From Thermoleophilaceae bacterium (GTDB lineage: Bacteria > Actinomycetota > Thermoleophilia > Solirubrobacterales > Thermoleophilaceae), in contig JACCXP010000348.1 in the NCBI GenBank assembly GCA_013696905.1, positions 1 to 6,846 of the forward strand: a stretch of DNA of 6,846 nucleotides, given 5' to 3'. The notes under the pieces were generated by a model. That model was not told the origin of the DNA and ran no database searches. It saw only the letters and a program-made list of their open reading frames with translations. Position numbers and translations under genes: made by a program. Shown in pieces: positions 1-5,251 of the stretch. How positions within the stretch are numbered: position 1 is the stretch's first letter; every line of letters starts with the position of its first letter.

Positions 1-129
1 GTAGGTGAAGCGGCTCACGCCGAGCTCGGGCGATCGCAGAGGCTCCCGCGCGAACCGCCACTGCATTTGAGCATCCTGCGGGCTGACATCGCGAAGATCG
101 TCGAAGTTCTTCTTCGTCCAGTCGGGCAT
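1..129 (-). CDS. Cupin-like protein, N-terminal fragment (runs off the window)
   Basis: The reverse strand encodes an open frame of 43 codons from an ATG at 129-127 to the window edge. It starts MPDWTKKNFDDLRDVSPQDA and continues with a segment containing RFAREPLRSPELGVSRF. The pattern of a short 'K-N-hydrophobic' opening, an acidic stretch, then R-F-A-R and a 'L-G-S' strand is what I recall from the start of small single-domain actinobacterial cupins, whose barrel and metal-binding HxH motif would lie further on, outside the window. That assignment is from memory of the family and the diagnostic motifs are not visible. Upstream, the message reads AGGTGAGAGAG about 10-20 nt before the ATG, a weak ribosome-binding signal, and TGTAAT (153-148) resembles a -10 box. 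The gene is divergent to the two-domain cupin at 273, so the two may share a control region. Confidence 0.6.
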   Translation of the reverse strand, partial: MPDWTKKNFDDLRDVSPQDAQMQWRFAREPLRSPELGVSRFTY

Positions 130-272
130 CTCGAAACTCTCTCACCTATTACATCGAAGAGCCGCTTTCCATGCGAGGCAGCGTCGGGCGCGCGCTGTGA
201 ATCCGGTAGGCAGTTGCTCCTCGCGCGAGGCGATAGCAAGCGCCTGCGCTCGGCCGCCCGTGTGCGGCTGCC
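130..272. promoter_or_regulatory. Divergent intergenic region between two cupin-type genes
   Basis: These 143 bp separate the start of the leftward cupin fragment from the start of the rightward two-domain cupin. On the minus strand TGTAAT (153-148) matches five of six bases of the -10 consensus and lies about 18 bp before the ATG; no good -35 box is seen. For the plus-strand gene I see no clear -10/-35 pair. A dyad at 214-239 is described separately. The region should contain both promoters. Confidence 0.45.
214..239. repeat. Imperfect dyad upstream of the two-domain cupin
   Basis: TTGCT (214-218) and AGCAA (235-239) are reverse complements. Between them lies the 12-bp perfect palindrome CCTCGCGCGAGG (219-230), with four extra bases (CGAT) on the right side. 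The dyad ends 33 bp before the ATG at 273, where an operator could sit. In GC-rich DNA a 12-bp CG palindrome alone is weak evidence; the outer AT-containing arms make it more notable. No regulator can be named. Confidence 0.35.
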
Positions 273-1184
273 ATGCTGCCGGGCATGCCGGAGGGCCTGC
301 CGATCGACGTCGACGACGTAGCGCCGAAGCGCTGGGAGTACGGCGAAGTCGGGGCCACTCGTCGCCGTCTGGGTGTCGCGTCCGGCGCCAAGCGACTCGG
401 CATCGCCGTGATCGAAGTTGACCCGGGGAAGCGCTCGACACCGCCGCACAGCCACGCCGACGAGGACGAAGCCTTCCTGGTGCTGGCGGGCGGCGGTCTG
501 AGCTACCAGATGGCGGGCCGCGACGACGTCCGCACTTACACGATCGGCGTCGACGATTTGATCTGGCATCGCGACGCGCACACGCTCGTCGCCGGCGACG
601 GCGGCCTCACCGTGCTCGTCCTCGCCGAAGGGTCGCGCACGAACATCACCTACCTGCCGCGCACCAACCAGTTCTGGCTCGGACCGCGATGGTCGCCCGC
701 CGACACCGCGCATCCCTACGCTGCCGATGCCGCGCTCGGCCCGCTCGAACTGCCCCCGCCGACAGCCGAGCGACCGCCAACGATCCGCAACCTCGCCGAG
801 CTCCCGCTGTACGAAGGACGCGACGGGCGGCTCGCCTACGCCACGCGCGACCTGCGCGACATGGGCTCAGACAAGCTCGTCCTCGCGCAGGACGCGATGC
901 CGCCCGACACACACAACACCGACCTGCACTTCCACAGCGCCCGCGAAGAGGCCTGGTATGTGAGAAGCGGGAGCGGGATCGCCCGCCTCGGCGACGACGC
1001 CCATCAGCTGCGCGCCGGCTCGTTCTGGCTACGCCGTGCGAACGCCGGCGTCGGGCACCGCATCGAAGTCGGCCCGGACGGCATGCAACTCGTGACGATG
1101 GGCGACCTGATCCCTGGCGACGTCTGCGTGTATCCCGAGAAGCGAACGTTCAAGCCGGCTCGCGGCCTCGAGATCCCTTTCTGA
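273..1184 (+). CDS. Two-domain cupin (bicupin) protein, function unknown
   Basis: This 303-residue soluble protein carries two cupin beta-barrels. Domain 1 spans about residues 40-120, with the motif-1 signature H59-x-H61-x4-E66-x6-G and a likely fourth ligand H103 in a degenerate motif 2 (WHRDAH replaces the usual PxGxxH). Domain 2 spans about 198-290, with H219-x-H221, E226 and H262, the last inside AGVGHRIEVG. Both domains therefore keep the 3-His/1-Glu metal set, so either could bind a divalent metal; this is inferred from the motifs. The linker (about 125-195) is rich in Pro and Ala. It resembles uncharacterised COG3837-like cupins arranged in tandem. Bicupins include dioxygenases (quercetin, gentisate), oxalate decarboxylases and isomerases, and nothing here picks one. 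No signal peptide is visible. The start is uncertain: ATG at 273 and ATG at 285 (MPEGLPIDVD) are both possible and neither has a good Shine-Dalgarno. It is divergent to another cupin-like gene. Confidence 0.88.
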   Translation: MLPGMPEGLPIDVDDVAPKRWEYGEVGATRRRLGVASGAKRLGIAVIEVDPGKRSTPPHSHADEDEAFLVLAGGGLSYQMAGRDDVRTYTIGVDDLIWHRDAHTLVAGDGGLTVLVLAEGSRTNITYLPRTNQFWLGPRWSPADTAHPYAADAALGPLELPPPTAERPPTIRNLAELPLYEGRDGRLAYATRDLRDMGSDKLVLAQDAMPPDTHNTDLHFHSAREEAWYVRSGSGIARLGDDAHQLRAGSFWLRRANAGVGHRIEVGPDGMQLVTMGDLIPGDVCVYPEKRTFKPARGLEIPF

Positions 1185-1290
1185 CCCGACCGGTCGACCG
1201 CTGCTCGAGCATCCTTTGGCAGATATGGCCGGGGTCAGACTCGACTTTCGCGCGAAGCAGCACTGCGACTCTCGCGCCGCGGGCGTCGGC
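1185..1290. other. Convergent spacer with small repeats
   Basis: This 106-bp gap lies between the stop codons of the rightward bicupin and the leftward VOC gene. It contains the palindrome CGGTCGACCG (1191-1200), the palindrome TTCGCGCGAA (1247-1256), and a near-direct repeat GACTTTCGCGC (1243-1253) / GACTCTCGCGC (1267-1277) at a 24-bp period. No T-run follows any of the short stems in either direction, so I do not call a rho-independent terminator. No ORF is supported. Confidence 0.4.
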
Positions 1291-1653
1291 TTACTTGAGC
1301 GGTCGGTAAGTCCCGAAGTACCAGCTGTTTCCCTCGGGATCCTTGGCGGCGTAGTCGCGTGAGCCGTAGTCGGTGTCGCGAAGCTCCATCGTGATCTGCG
1401 CGCCGGCGGCCTTCGCGCGGTCGTGATGGGCGTCGGCGCTAGCTACAACGACATAAGTCTGTGCGTGACCGGGCACGCCGAGGCGTGTCGGCGCGGGCAT
1501 GATCACGTCGTCGCCCAGCCTGAGCTCGACGTGCTGCAGTTCGCCGTCGTCGCCTTCATGCAGCTCGTGGCGCTCGAACCCGAAGGCGTCACAGAGAAAG
1601 TCGATCGCTACGCGCAGGTCACTGTAGGGAATGATCGGTGAGATAGTTGACAT
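1291..1653 (-). CDS. VOC superfamily (glyoxalase/bleomycin-resistance-like) protein
   Basis: This 120-residue cytosolic protein starts MSTISPIIPYSDLRVAIDFL, the usual opening of a VOC domain (first strand, then the helix beginning 'D-x-x-x-A-I-D-F'). It closes with YGSRDYAAKDPEGNSWYFGTY (about 96-116, separated here only for identification), which matches the C-terminal 'Y-G-S-R-D-Y...D-P-x-G-N' hallmark of PhnB/glyoxalase-like members. The length equals one whole VOC domain of two beta-alpha-beta-beta-beta modules. Possible metal-facing residues are H41, E43 and E107, but the classical glyoxalase I ligand set is not clearly present. The substrate is unknown: family members act on electrophiles, bind antibiotics, or are structural homologues only. 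I chose the ATG at 1653. A GTG at 1683 would overlap the upstream gene and add ten non-family residues. It lies 10 bp downstream of the AraC-type gene and is probably cotranscribed with it. Confidence 0.85.
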   Translation of the reverse strand: MSTISPIIPYSDLRVAIDFLCDAFGFERHELHEGDDGELQHVELRLGDDVIMPAPTRLGVPGHAQTYVVVASADAHHDRAKAAGAQITMELRDTDYGSRDYAAKDPEGNSWYFGTYRPLK

Positions 1654-1663
1654 GGCGGGGAGC

Positions 1664-2500
1664 CTACGGGGCGATGCCGACACCGTCTTGGACGTTCATG
1701 ACCGACGCGGCGAAGGCTGCCGGCGCGCGGCCGGCCAGCGCACGGAACTCGCGGTTTAGGTGCGGCTGGTCGGAGAACCCGCAGGTCGCGCTCACCTCGG
1801 CCGGTGGGGTTCCGCTCACCAGCAGCGCGGCCGCCCGCTCGAAGCGCAGCACGCGCGAGAAGGCCTTGGGCGCCATGCCGATCTCCTCCCCGAAGCGCGC
1901 CGAGAGGTGGCGTCCGCTGCAGCCAAGCTCTCGGCACAGCTCCGCGATCGGGACGCGGCCGCGCGCTGCGTCCAGCCGCGACCAGGCGTAGGCGACATCG
2001 GGGCGCGGCTGGGGCGCGGCACGTAGCCGGCGCAATAAGAAGGCGTCGAGCGCGGCGAAGCGGGCCGGCCAGTCCCGAAGTGCGGCGAGTCGCTCGGACA
2101 GCTCGCGGTTCAGCAGATCGTCGAGCGCGACAGTGCGTCCGGTCAGTTCGCGCATCGGTATGCCGAGCAGCATGCGCGCGCCGAGCGGCGTGAGGTTGAC
2201 CTGGACGCAGGCCTGGCGGCCGTCGTCGGTTACGACGACCGGCGCGTCGTGGAGGCCGGCGACGAAGGAGGTGTGCGACGCCCCGTCGACATCGATCGCC
2301 GGACCGAGCCCGATGATCAGCACGATCCCGGCATGCGGCACCTCGAGCCGGCGCACCGGCGCGCGCATTGCTTGGCGAAAACCCTCATACCCGCTACGGA
2401 CATAGGGGCGCAGCAGCGGGTGCGGGGCGCGCTGCAGCCATTCCCATGACCCCCATTCGGTCTCGCCGCGAAGGACCATTTCGGCAGTCTCGCGCGGCAT
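1664..2500 (-). CDS. AraC-family transcriptional regulator (DUF6597-type N-terminus)
   Basis: This is a 278-residue DNA-binding regulator. The C-terminus has the two helix-turn-helix units of the AraC/XylS family: HTH 1 at about 183-208 (IAELCRELGCSGRHLSARF) and HTH 2 at about 232-263, where CGFSDQPHLNREFRALAGRAP carries the family signature 'GFsdqshlnR.F....G.tP'. The N-terminal half (about 20-140) contains WLQRAPHPLLRPYVRSGYEG and LTPLGARMLLGIPMRELTGR, typical of the DUF6597 sensor-like region in actinobacterial AraC proteins; its ligand is not known. I chose the ATG at 2500 (MPRETAEMVLRGE). An ATG at 2608 in the same frame would add 36 Arg-rich residues unlike the family, and another lies at 2479. 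No strong Shine-Dalgarno precedes any of them. The VOC gene 10 bp downstream is a likely partner or target; a shared operon suggests response to a small molecule that the VOC protein handles. Confidence 0.87.
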   Translation of the reverse strand: MPRETAEMVLRGETEWGSWEWLQRAPHPLLRPYVRSGYEGFRQAMRAPVRRLEVPHAGIVLIIGLGPAIDVDGASHTSFVAGLHDAPVVVTDDGRQACVQVNLTPLGARMLLGIPMRELTGRTVALDDLLNRELSERLAALRDWPARFAALDAFLLRRLRAAPQPRPDVAYAWSRLDAARGRVPIAELCRELGCSGRHLSARFGEEIGMAPKAFSRVLRFERAAALLVSGTPPAEVSATCGFSDQPHLNREFRALAGRAPAAFAASVMNVQDGVGIAP

Positions 2501-2612
2501 CGGTCTCACGACAAGCCGCAGCCGTACGCGACGAGGTGGACCCCGCGGCACTGTCTTGCTCGTGCATATCGAACTGCGTGTTTGCCTGCGACGATGCTCC
2601 TCGCGCATTGCG
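2501..2612 (-). promoter_or_regulatory. Spacer between methyltransferase and AraC-type gene
   Basis: These 112 bp separate the methyltransferase stop from the chosen AraC-type start. The reading frame of the regulator is open through all but the last few bases, so the spacer may be partly coding if the 2608 start is used. Its translation is basic and low in hydrophobic residues, which argues for non-coding. I see no confident promoter or terminator, so readthrough from the methyltransferase is possible. Confidence 0.3.
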
Positions 2613-3230
2613 CTAAGGAGACTGGGCGACGCCGAGGGAGTTGGCGCCCAAGACCTTCGGCGTGCCCTCCTCGTAGAAGACGTCGAGTGCGGTGATCGTG
2701 AAGCCGGCGGTTGTGAGCAGGTCGACGACGGGCCGGCTGAGGTGGCAGCCGCCGAAGACCCGTTTCTGCACCGGGTCGAGGCGATGTTGCAAGCGGCGCA
2801 CCCGCTCGTCGGGGGCCAGCCCGTGCTCGAGGAAATAGAGGGACCCTCCGGGCTTGAGGACGCGCCGCACCTCGGCTAGGGCGGCGGCGACGTCCGGGAT
2901 CGTGCACAGCGTCCACGTGGACAGGGCGGAGTCATAGCTGTTGTCGGCGAAGGGCAACGACTGGCCATCCAGGCCGGACCGCTGCACCGGCACGCTTGTC
3001 GCCTTGAGACGCTTTTCGGCCAGCTTCCAGCCGACGTCGGCCGGCTCGACCGCGGCAACCCGCCTAACGGCCGCGGCGTAAAACGGGACGTTGAGTCCCG
3101 AGCCGAAGCCGATCTCGACGACGTCTCCCTTGAGTCCCGCGCAGACCCGGCGTCGCAGCGGTTCGGCGCCCTTCAGCCCGCACGCGACGTTGACGATCCG
3201 TGGGAGGACTCGCTCGCCATAAAATCCCAT
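2613..3230 (-). CDS. SAM-dependent class I methyltransferase
   Basis: This 205-residue cytosolic enzyme has the Rossmann-fold methyltransferase pattern of the Methyltransf_11/UbiE type. Motif I is VVEIGFGSG (37-45), which binds the methionine part of SAM. E62 in AAVEPAD (59-65) is the acidic residue expected to hold the ribose. The motif around FADNSYDSALSTWTLCTIPD (95-114) includes the D100 position before strand 4, and RVLKPGGSLYFLEH (123-136) is the post-II/III motif. The C-terminal part with HLSRPVVDLLTTAGF (163-177) and a final YEEGTPKVLG is typical of bacterial METTL7/UbiE-like proteins. The acceptor (small molecule, lipid or metal) cannot be told from sequence. The start is well supported: AAGGGAGG ends 4 nt before the ATG at 3230, and the in-frame sequence upstream is not family-like. 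Separated from the next gene by 112 bp. Confidence 0.88.
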   Translation of the reverse strand: MGFYGERVLPRIVNVACGLKGAEPLRRRVCAGLKGDVVEIGFGSGLNVPFYAAAVRRVAAVEPADVGWKLAEKRLKATSVPVQRSGLDGQSLPFADNSYDSALSTWTLCTIPDVAAALAEVRRVLKPGGSLYFLEHGLAPDERVRRLQHRLDPVQKRVFGGCHLSRPVVDLLTTAGFTITALDVFYEEGTPKVLGANSLGVAQSP

Positions 3231-3234
3231 ACTG

Positions 3235-3242
3235 CCTCCCTT
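3235..3242 (-). promoter_or_regulatory. Shine-Dalgarno sequence of the methyltransferase
   Basis: On the minus strand AAGGGAGG ends 4 nt before the ATG at 3230. It is the only strong ribosome-binding site in the window and it fixes this gene's start, excluding the in-frame upstream start at 3350. Confidence 0.75.
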
Positions 3243-3255
3243 GGCATGCCGTTCT

Positions 3256-3278
3256 TCTCCAAGACCGAGTCTTGGAGA
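3256..3278. repeat. Perfect dyad, 10-bp arms with 3-bp centre, upstream of the methyltransferase
   Basis: TCTCCAAGAC (3256-3265) and GTCTTGGAGA (3269-3278) are exact reverse complements around CGA. The dyad begins 26 bp before the methyltransferase ATG and 14 bp before its Shine-Dalgarno. On the minus strand, TAAGGT (3300-3295) could be a -10 box; if so transcription would start near 3288 and the dyad would lie in the early leader, either as a repressor operator that blocks the polymerase or as an mRNA hairpin. No T-run follows, so it is not a terminator. The -35 element is not clear. Confidence 0.6.
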
Positions 3279-3837
3279 CGCGGCCCCAACGTTTACCTTA
3301 GGCCGTTCGCACAGTGTGATGCGGCGCCTCGACCCGCCCCGCTCCCCCACCCGGCACGTTCATGGTGTCCGTGATCGTCTCGCCACACACCTCGCGACGT
3401 CTCCTGCATCGCGAGCCGAGCGGGCGCCTCAGACCGCTGCGGCCATGCGGTCACGCAATGCCGAAGAGGGTGAGTGCTCGGGGCAGCGAGCTACTCACAG
3501 CCGACGAAGTCCGGGCGTGATCCGCGTCACGAGTTTCGTGACGACCTCCCGGAGATGCGCCGCCGGCTCGCCTACGACCGTGATCGCTCTGGAAGACCAA
3601 CGATCGGATTGCACCGCTCTGCCGGGCCTCCGCCGGCGCTGCGGCAACGCTGGTCGTCGAGATCGGCTGTGGCGTCTCGTTGCTTGGCCGGAGCGGCCAC
3701 GCCTCCACCGCCAACGCCGGGCGTCGGGCGACCGGAGACCCGCGCGGAAAATCAGGCCGAACGGCGGACGGCGCGCTAGGGACAGGCCGACCGCTAGCGG
3801 CTGGACGCCTTCTGGTCGCCCTCTCGGGGCGGTCGCG
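3279..3837. other. Gene-poor stretch between the SDR and methyltransferase genes
   Basis: About 560 bp (600 bp counting the methyltransferase leader) with no gene I can support. Open frames here (for example 3451-3714 on the minus strand and the first third of a long plus-strand frame) have Arg/Pro/Ser-rich translations, no start signals and no family motif. A few short stretches look protein-like: AITVVGEPAAHLREVV followed by TKLVTRITPGLRRL and a stop at 3495-3497 on the minus strand, and VVEIGCG on the plus strand at 3653-3673. They lie in different frames and strands, so a decayed gene is possible but unproven. Nested inverted repeats at 3516-3543 are listed separately. The stretch must hold the methyltransferase promoter. 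Confidence 0.4.
3516..3543. repeat. Overlapping inverted repeats (CRP-like half-sites and an 8-bp hairpin)
   Basis: CGTGA (3516-3520) and TCACG (3527-3531) form a dyad with a 6-bp spacer, the same geometry as the CRP/FNR-family consensus TGTGA-N6-TCACA. The right half-site also takes part in a second, stronger dyad: CGTCACGA (3525-3532), GTT, TCGTGACG (3536-3543). As RNA the two would be mutually exclusive hairpins. The site is about 290 bp upstream of the methyltransferase start. It could be an operator, a structured RNA element, or chance. Confidence 0.35.
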
Positions 3838-4767
3838 CTAAGCGGAAACGAAGCCTACGTCGAAGCGGACACCTGTGAGCTCCTCGGAGACCCGCCACAG
3901 CCTGCCTGCTGTCTGCGGGTCCCTGGCGGCGGCGGTCGTGCCGACGAGTTGGGGGTGGCCCCGCATCTCGCCGAACCCGTCCGGTCCGACGTACGCGCCG
4001 CCGGGCAGGTCGGGCGCGGTGGCCGCGTAGAGCGTCGGCAGCGCACCGCGCTCAGCGCTCTGGGCGAGGATCTTGTTGGCGAGCAGGCTCAGCCGCTCGC
4101 CGATCGAGCTGCCCTCCATGCGCGGCCCCGCAGCCTGGAGGTTCGTCGCCGAGTAGCCCGGATGCGCCGCCACGCTCAGCAGCGGCACCCCCTGCTCGTC
4201 GGCCCGGCGCTGGAGCTCGAAAGCGAACAGCAGGTTGGCGAGCTTCGACTGCCCGTAGGCGCGCCACTTGCTGTAGCTGCCGTCTGATTGCAGGTCGTCG
4301 AAGTCAATCTGCCCCCTCCGGTGCGCGACGCTCGAGAGGGTCACGACGCGCGGCGAGGATCCGGCCAGGAGGTGCGGCAGGAGCAGGCCGGTGAGCGCGA
4401 AATGGCCGAGGTGGTTGGTGCCGAACTGGCGCTCGAAGCCGTCGGCGGTAGTCCGGTAGGGGAGCGCCATGACGCCGGCGTTGTTGACCAGCAGGTCGAG
4501 CGGCTCGCTGCGCGCCGCGGCGAGCTCGCGCACCGACGCGAGGTCCGCGAGGTCGAGCCGGGCGACGGCGACCTCGCCACCGGGGCCGGGCGCGATCGTC
4601 TCCGCGGCCGCCTCGCCCTTGGAGACGTCACGCGCGGCGAGCACAACCCGCGCCCCCGCACGCGCGAGCGCGCGTGCCGCTACGAGCCCGATCCCGCTGT
4701 TGGCGCCGGTCACAAGCGCCGTCCGCCGGCTCAGGCTTGGCATGTCGGCGAGCGTCCAGGCGGCCAT
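3838..4767 (-). CDS. Short-chain dehydrogenase/reductase (retinol-dehydrogenase-like)
   Basis: This 309-residue classical-to-extended-length SDR is an NAD(P)(H)-dependent oxidoreductase, probably cytosolic. Visible motifs are the cofactor loop TGANSGIG (20-27), D72 in LDLADLASV for the adenine pocket, NNAG (95-98), N118, the catalytic Ser in TLSSVAHRRG (S145/S146), and Y171-x3-K175 in YGQSKLAN. All catalytic residues are present. R46 in LAARD after the second strand suggests a preference for NADP(H); this is inference. The C-terminus (GGAYVGPDGFGEMRGHPQ, 256-273, and LWRVSEELTGVRF, 290-302) is the usual tail of the bacterial RDH/WWOX-like group. The physiological substrate, an alcohol or carbonyl compound, is unknown. 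The ATG at 4767 gives the family's opening 'WTLADMPSLSRRTALVTG'; an ATG at 4743 is less likely. It starts 10 bp after the Lrp-type gene stops, so the two are probably one transcript. Confidence 0.9.
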   Translation of the reverse strand: MAAWTLADMPSLSRRTALVTGANSGIGLVAARALARAGARVVLAARDVSKGEAAAETIAPGPGGEVAVARLDLADLASVRELAAARSEPLDLLVNNAGVMALPYRTTADGFERQFGTNHLGHFALTGLLLPHLLAGSSPRVVTLSSVAHRRGQIDFDDLQSDGSYSKWRAYGQSKLANLLFAFELQRRADEQGVPLLSVAAHPGYSATNLQAAGPRMEGSSIGERLSLLANKILAQSAERGALPTLYAATAPDLPGGAYVGPDGFGEMRGHPQLVGTTAAARDPQTAGRLWRVSEELTGVRFDVGFVSA

Positions 4768-4777
4768 CGGCTCGACG

Positions 4778-5251
4778 TTAGCCGTCGCTGAGCGGGAGCG
4801 GCGACGGCGGCTTCATCTGCTCTAGGCGCAGCGAGGTCAGCACGCGCTGGGCGCCCGCGCGTGAGAAGAGCATCAGCAGGCGCTGCAGCTCGTTGACGTC
4901 ACGCGCGACCACCTGGAGCACCGCGTCGTCCGCGCCCGAGACCCAGTCCGCGCCGATCACGTTGGGGATGCGCCGCATGGCGTCCTGGAAGCGGTTGTGC
5001 GAGCGCTCGTCGTGCTGGGCGAGCGAGATCGAGACGTACACCTGCAGCGGGAAGCCGGCGGCGGTCGGGTCCACGCGGGCGCGCACGCCGTCGATCACGC
5101 CGCTCTCCTTGAGGCGGCGCACGCGGTGAAGCGTCGCCGCGGGCGACAGCCCGATCGTCCGAGCCAACTCGACGTTCGGGCGGTCGGCGTCGGTCTGCAG
5201 CTCACGCAGGAGCGCAACGTCGACGAGATCGAGGCTCTGTTCGGCCACCAT
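4778..5251 (-). CDS. Lrp/AsnC-family transcriptional regulator
   Basis: This 157-residue DNA-binding protein matches the family length of about 150. The N-terminal winged HTH (about 7-60) includes LDLVDVALLRELQTDADRPN, ELARTIGLSPAATLHRVRRL and SGVIDGVRARVDPTAAGF, the standard Lrp series ending at the hinge. The C-terminal RAM/effector domain (about 66-145) has VYVSISL, the V-x-G-x-D-D core (WVSGADDAVLQVVARDVNEL) and a final LRLEQMK strand. Family members form dimers to octamers, bind amino acids or related metabolites, and often control the divergent neighbour. Here that neighbour is an EamA-type transporter, 80 bp away. No Shine-Dalgarno lies before the ATG at 5251. Minus-strand AATAAT (5265-5260) lies 8 bp before the ATG, with TTGCGC at an 18-bp spacing, so a leaderless message is likely. 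The SDR gene follows 10 bp downstream. Confidence 0.92.
   Translation of the reverse strand: MVAEQSLDLVDVALLRELQTDADRPNVELARTIGLSPAATLHRVRRLKESGVIDGVRARVDPTAAGFPLQVYVSISLAQHDERSHNRFQDAMRRIPNVIGADWVSGADDAVLQVVARDVNELQRLLMLFSRAGAQRVLTSLRLEQMKPPSPLPLSDG

Noticed and set aside
15..713. 232-codon open frame on the minus strand
   Set aside because: It lies antisense to the bicupin gene, is Arg-rich with no domain, and ignores the better-supported cupin fragment at 1-129 in another frame. It is a by-product of high GC.
1654..1683. GTG start extending the VOC protein by 10 residues
   Set aside because: It would overlap the regulator's coding end, and the extra residues (Ser/Pro/Arg) do not belong to the VOC fold. 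The ATG at 1653 gives the standard opening.
2501..2608. Upstream ATG giving a 36-residue N-terminal extension of the AraC-type regulator
   Set aside because: The extension is Arg-rich, unlike the family, and no ribosome-binding site precedes it. It cannot be fully excluded, since it would place the start only 4 bp after the methyltransferase stop.
3231..3350. In-frame upstream start for the methyltransferase
   Set aside because: The strong Shine-Dalgarno 4 nt before the ATG at 3230 and the family-like opening from that Met make the longer form unlikely.
3495..3614. 39-codon minus-strand frame starting GTG, with the protein-like end TKLVTRITPGLRRL
   Set aside because: No ribosome-binding site and no recognised family, and it overlaps a strong inverted repeat. 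Kept only as an observation on the gene-poor stretch.
3241..4287. 348-codon open frame on the plus strand
   Set aside because: Its right half is antisense to the SDR gene, whose catalytic motifs are intact. The translation is Arg/Pro-rich without motifs, and no ribosome-binding site precedes it.
4288..4791. 167-codon open frame on the plus strand
   Set aside because: Antisense to the SDR gene; composition is that of a frame shadow (Arg/Glu/Gly-rich).
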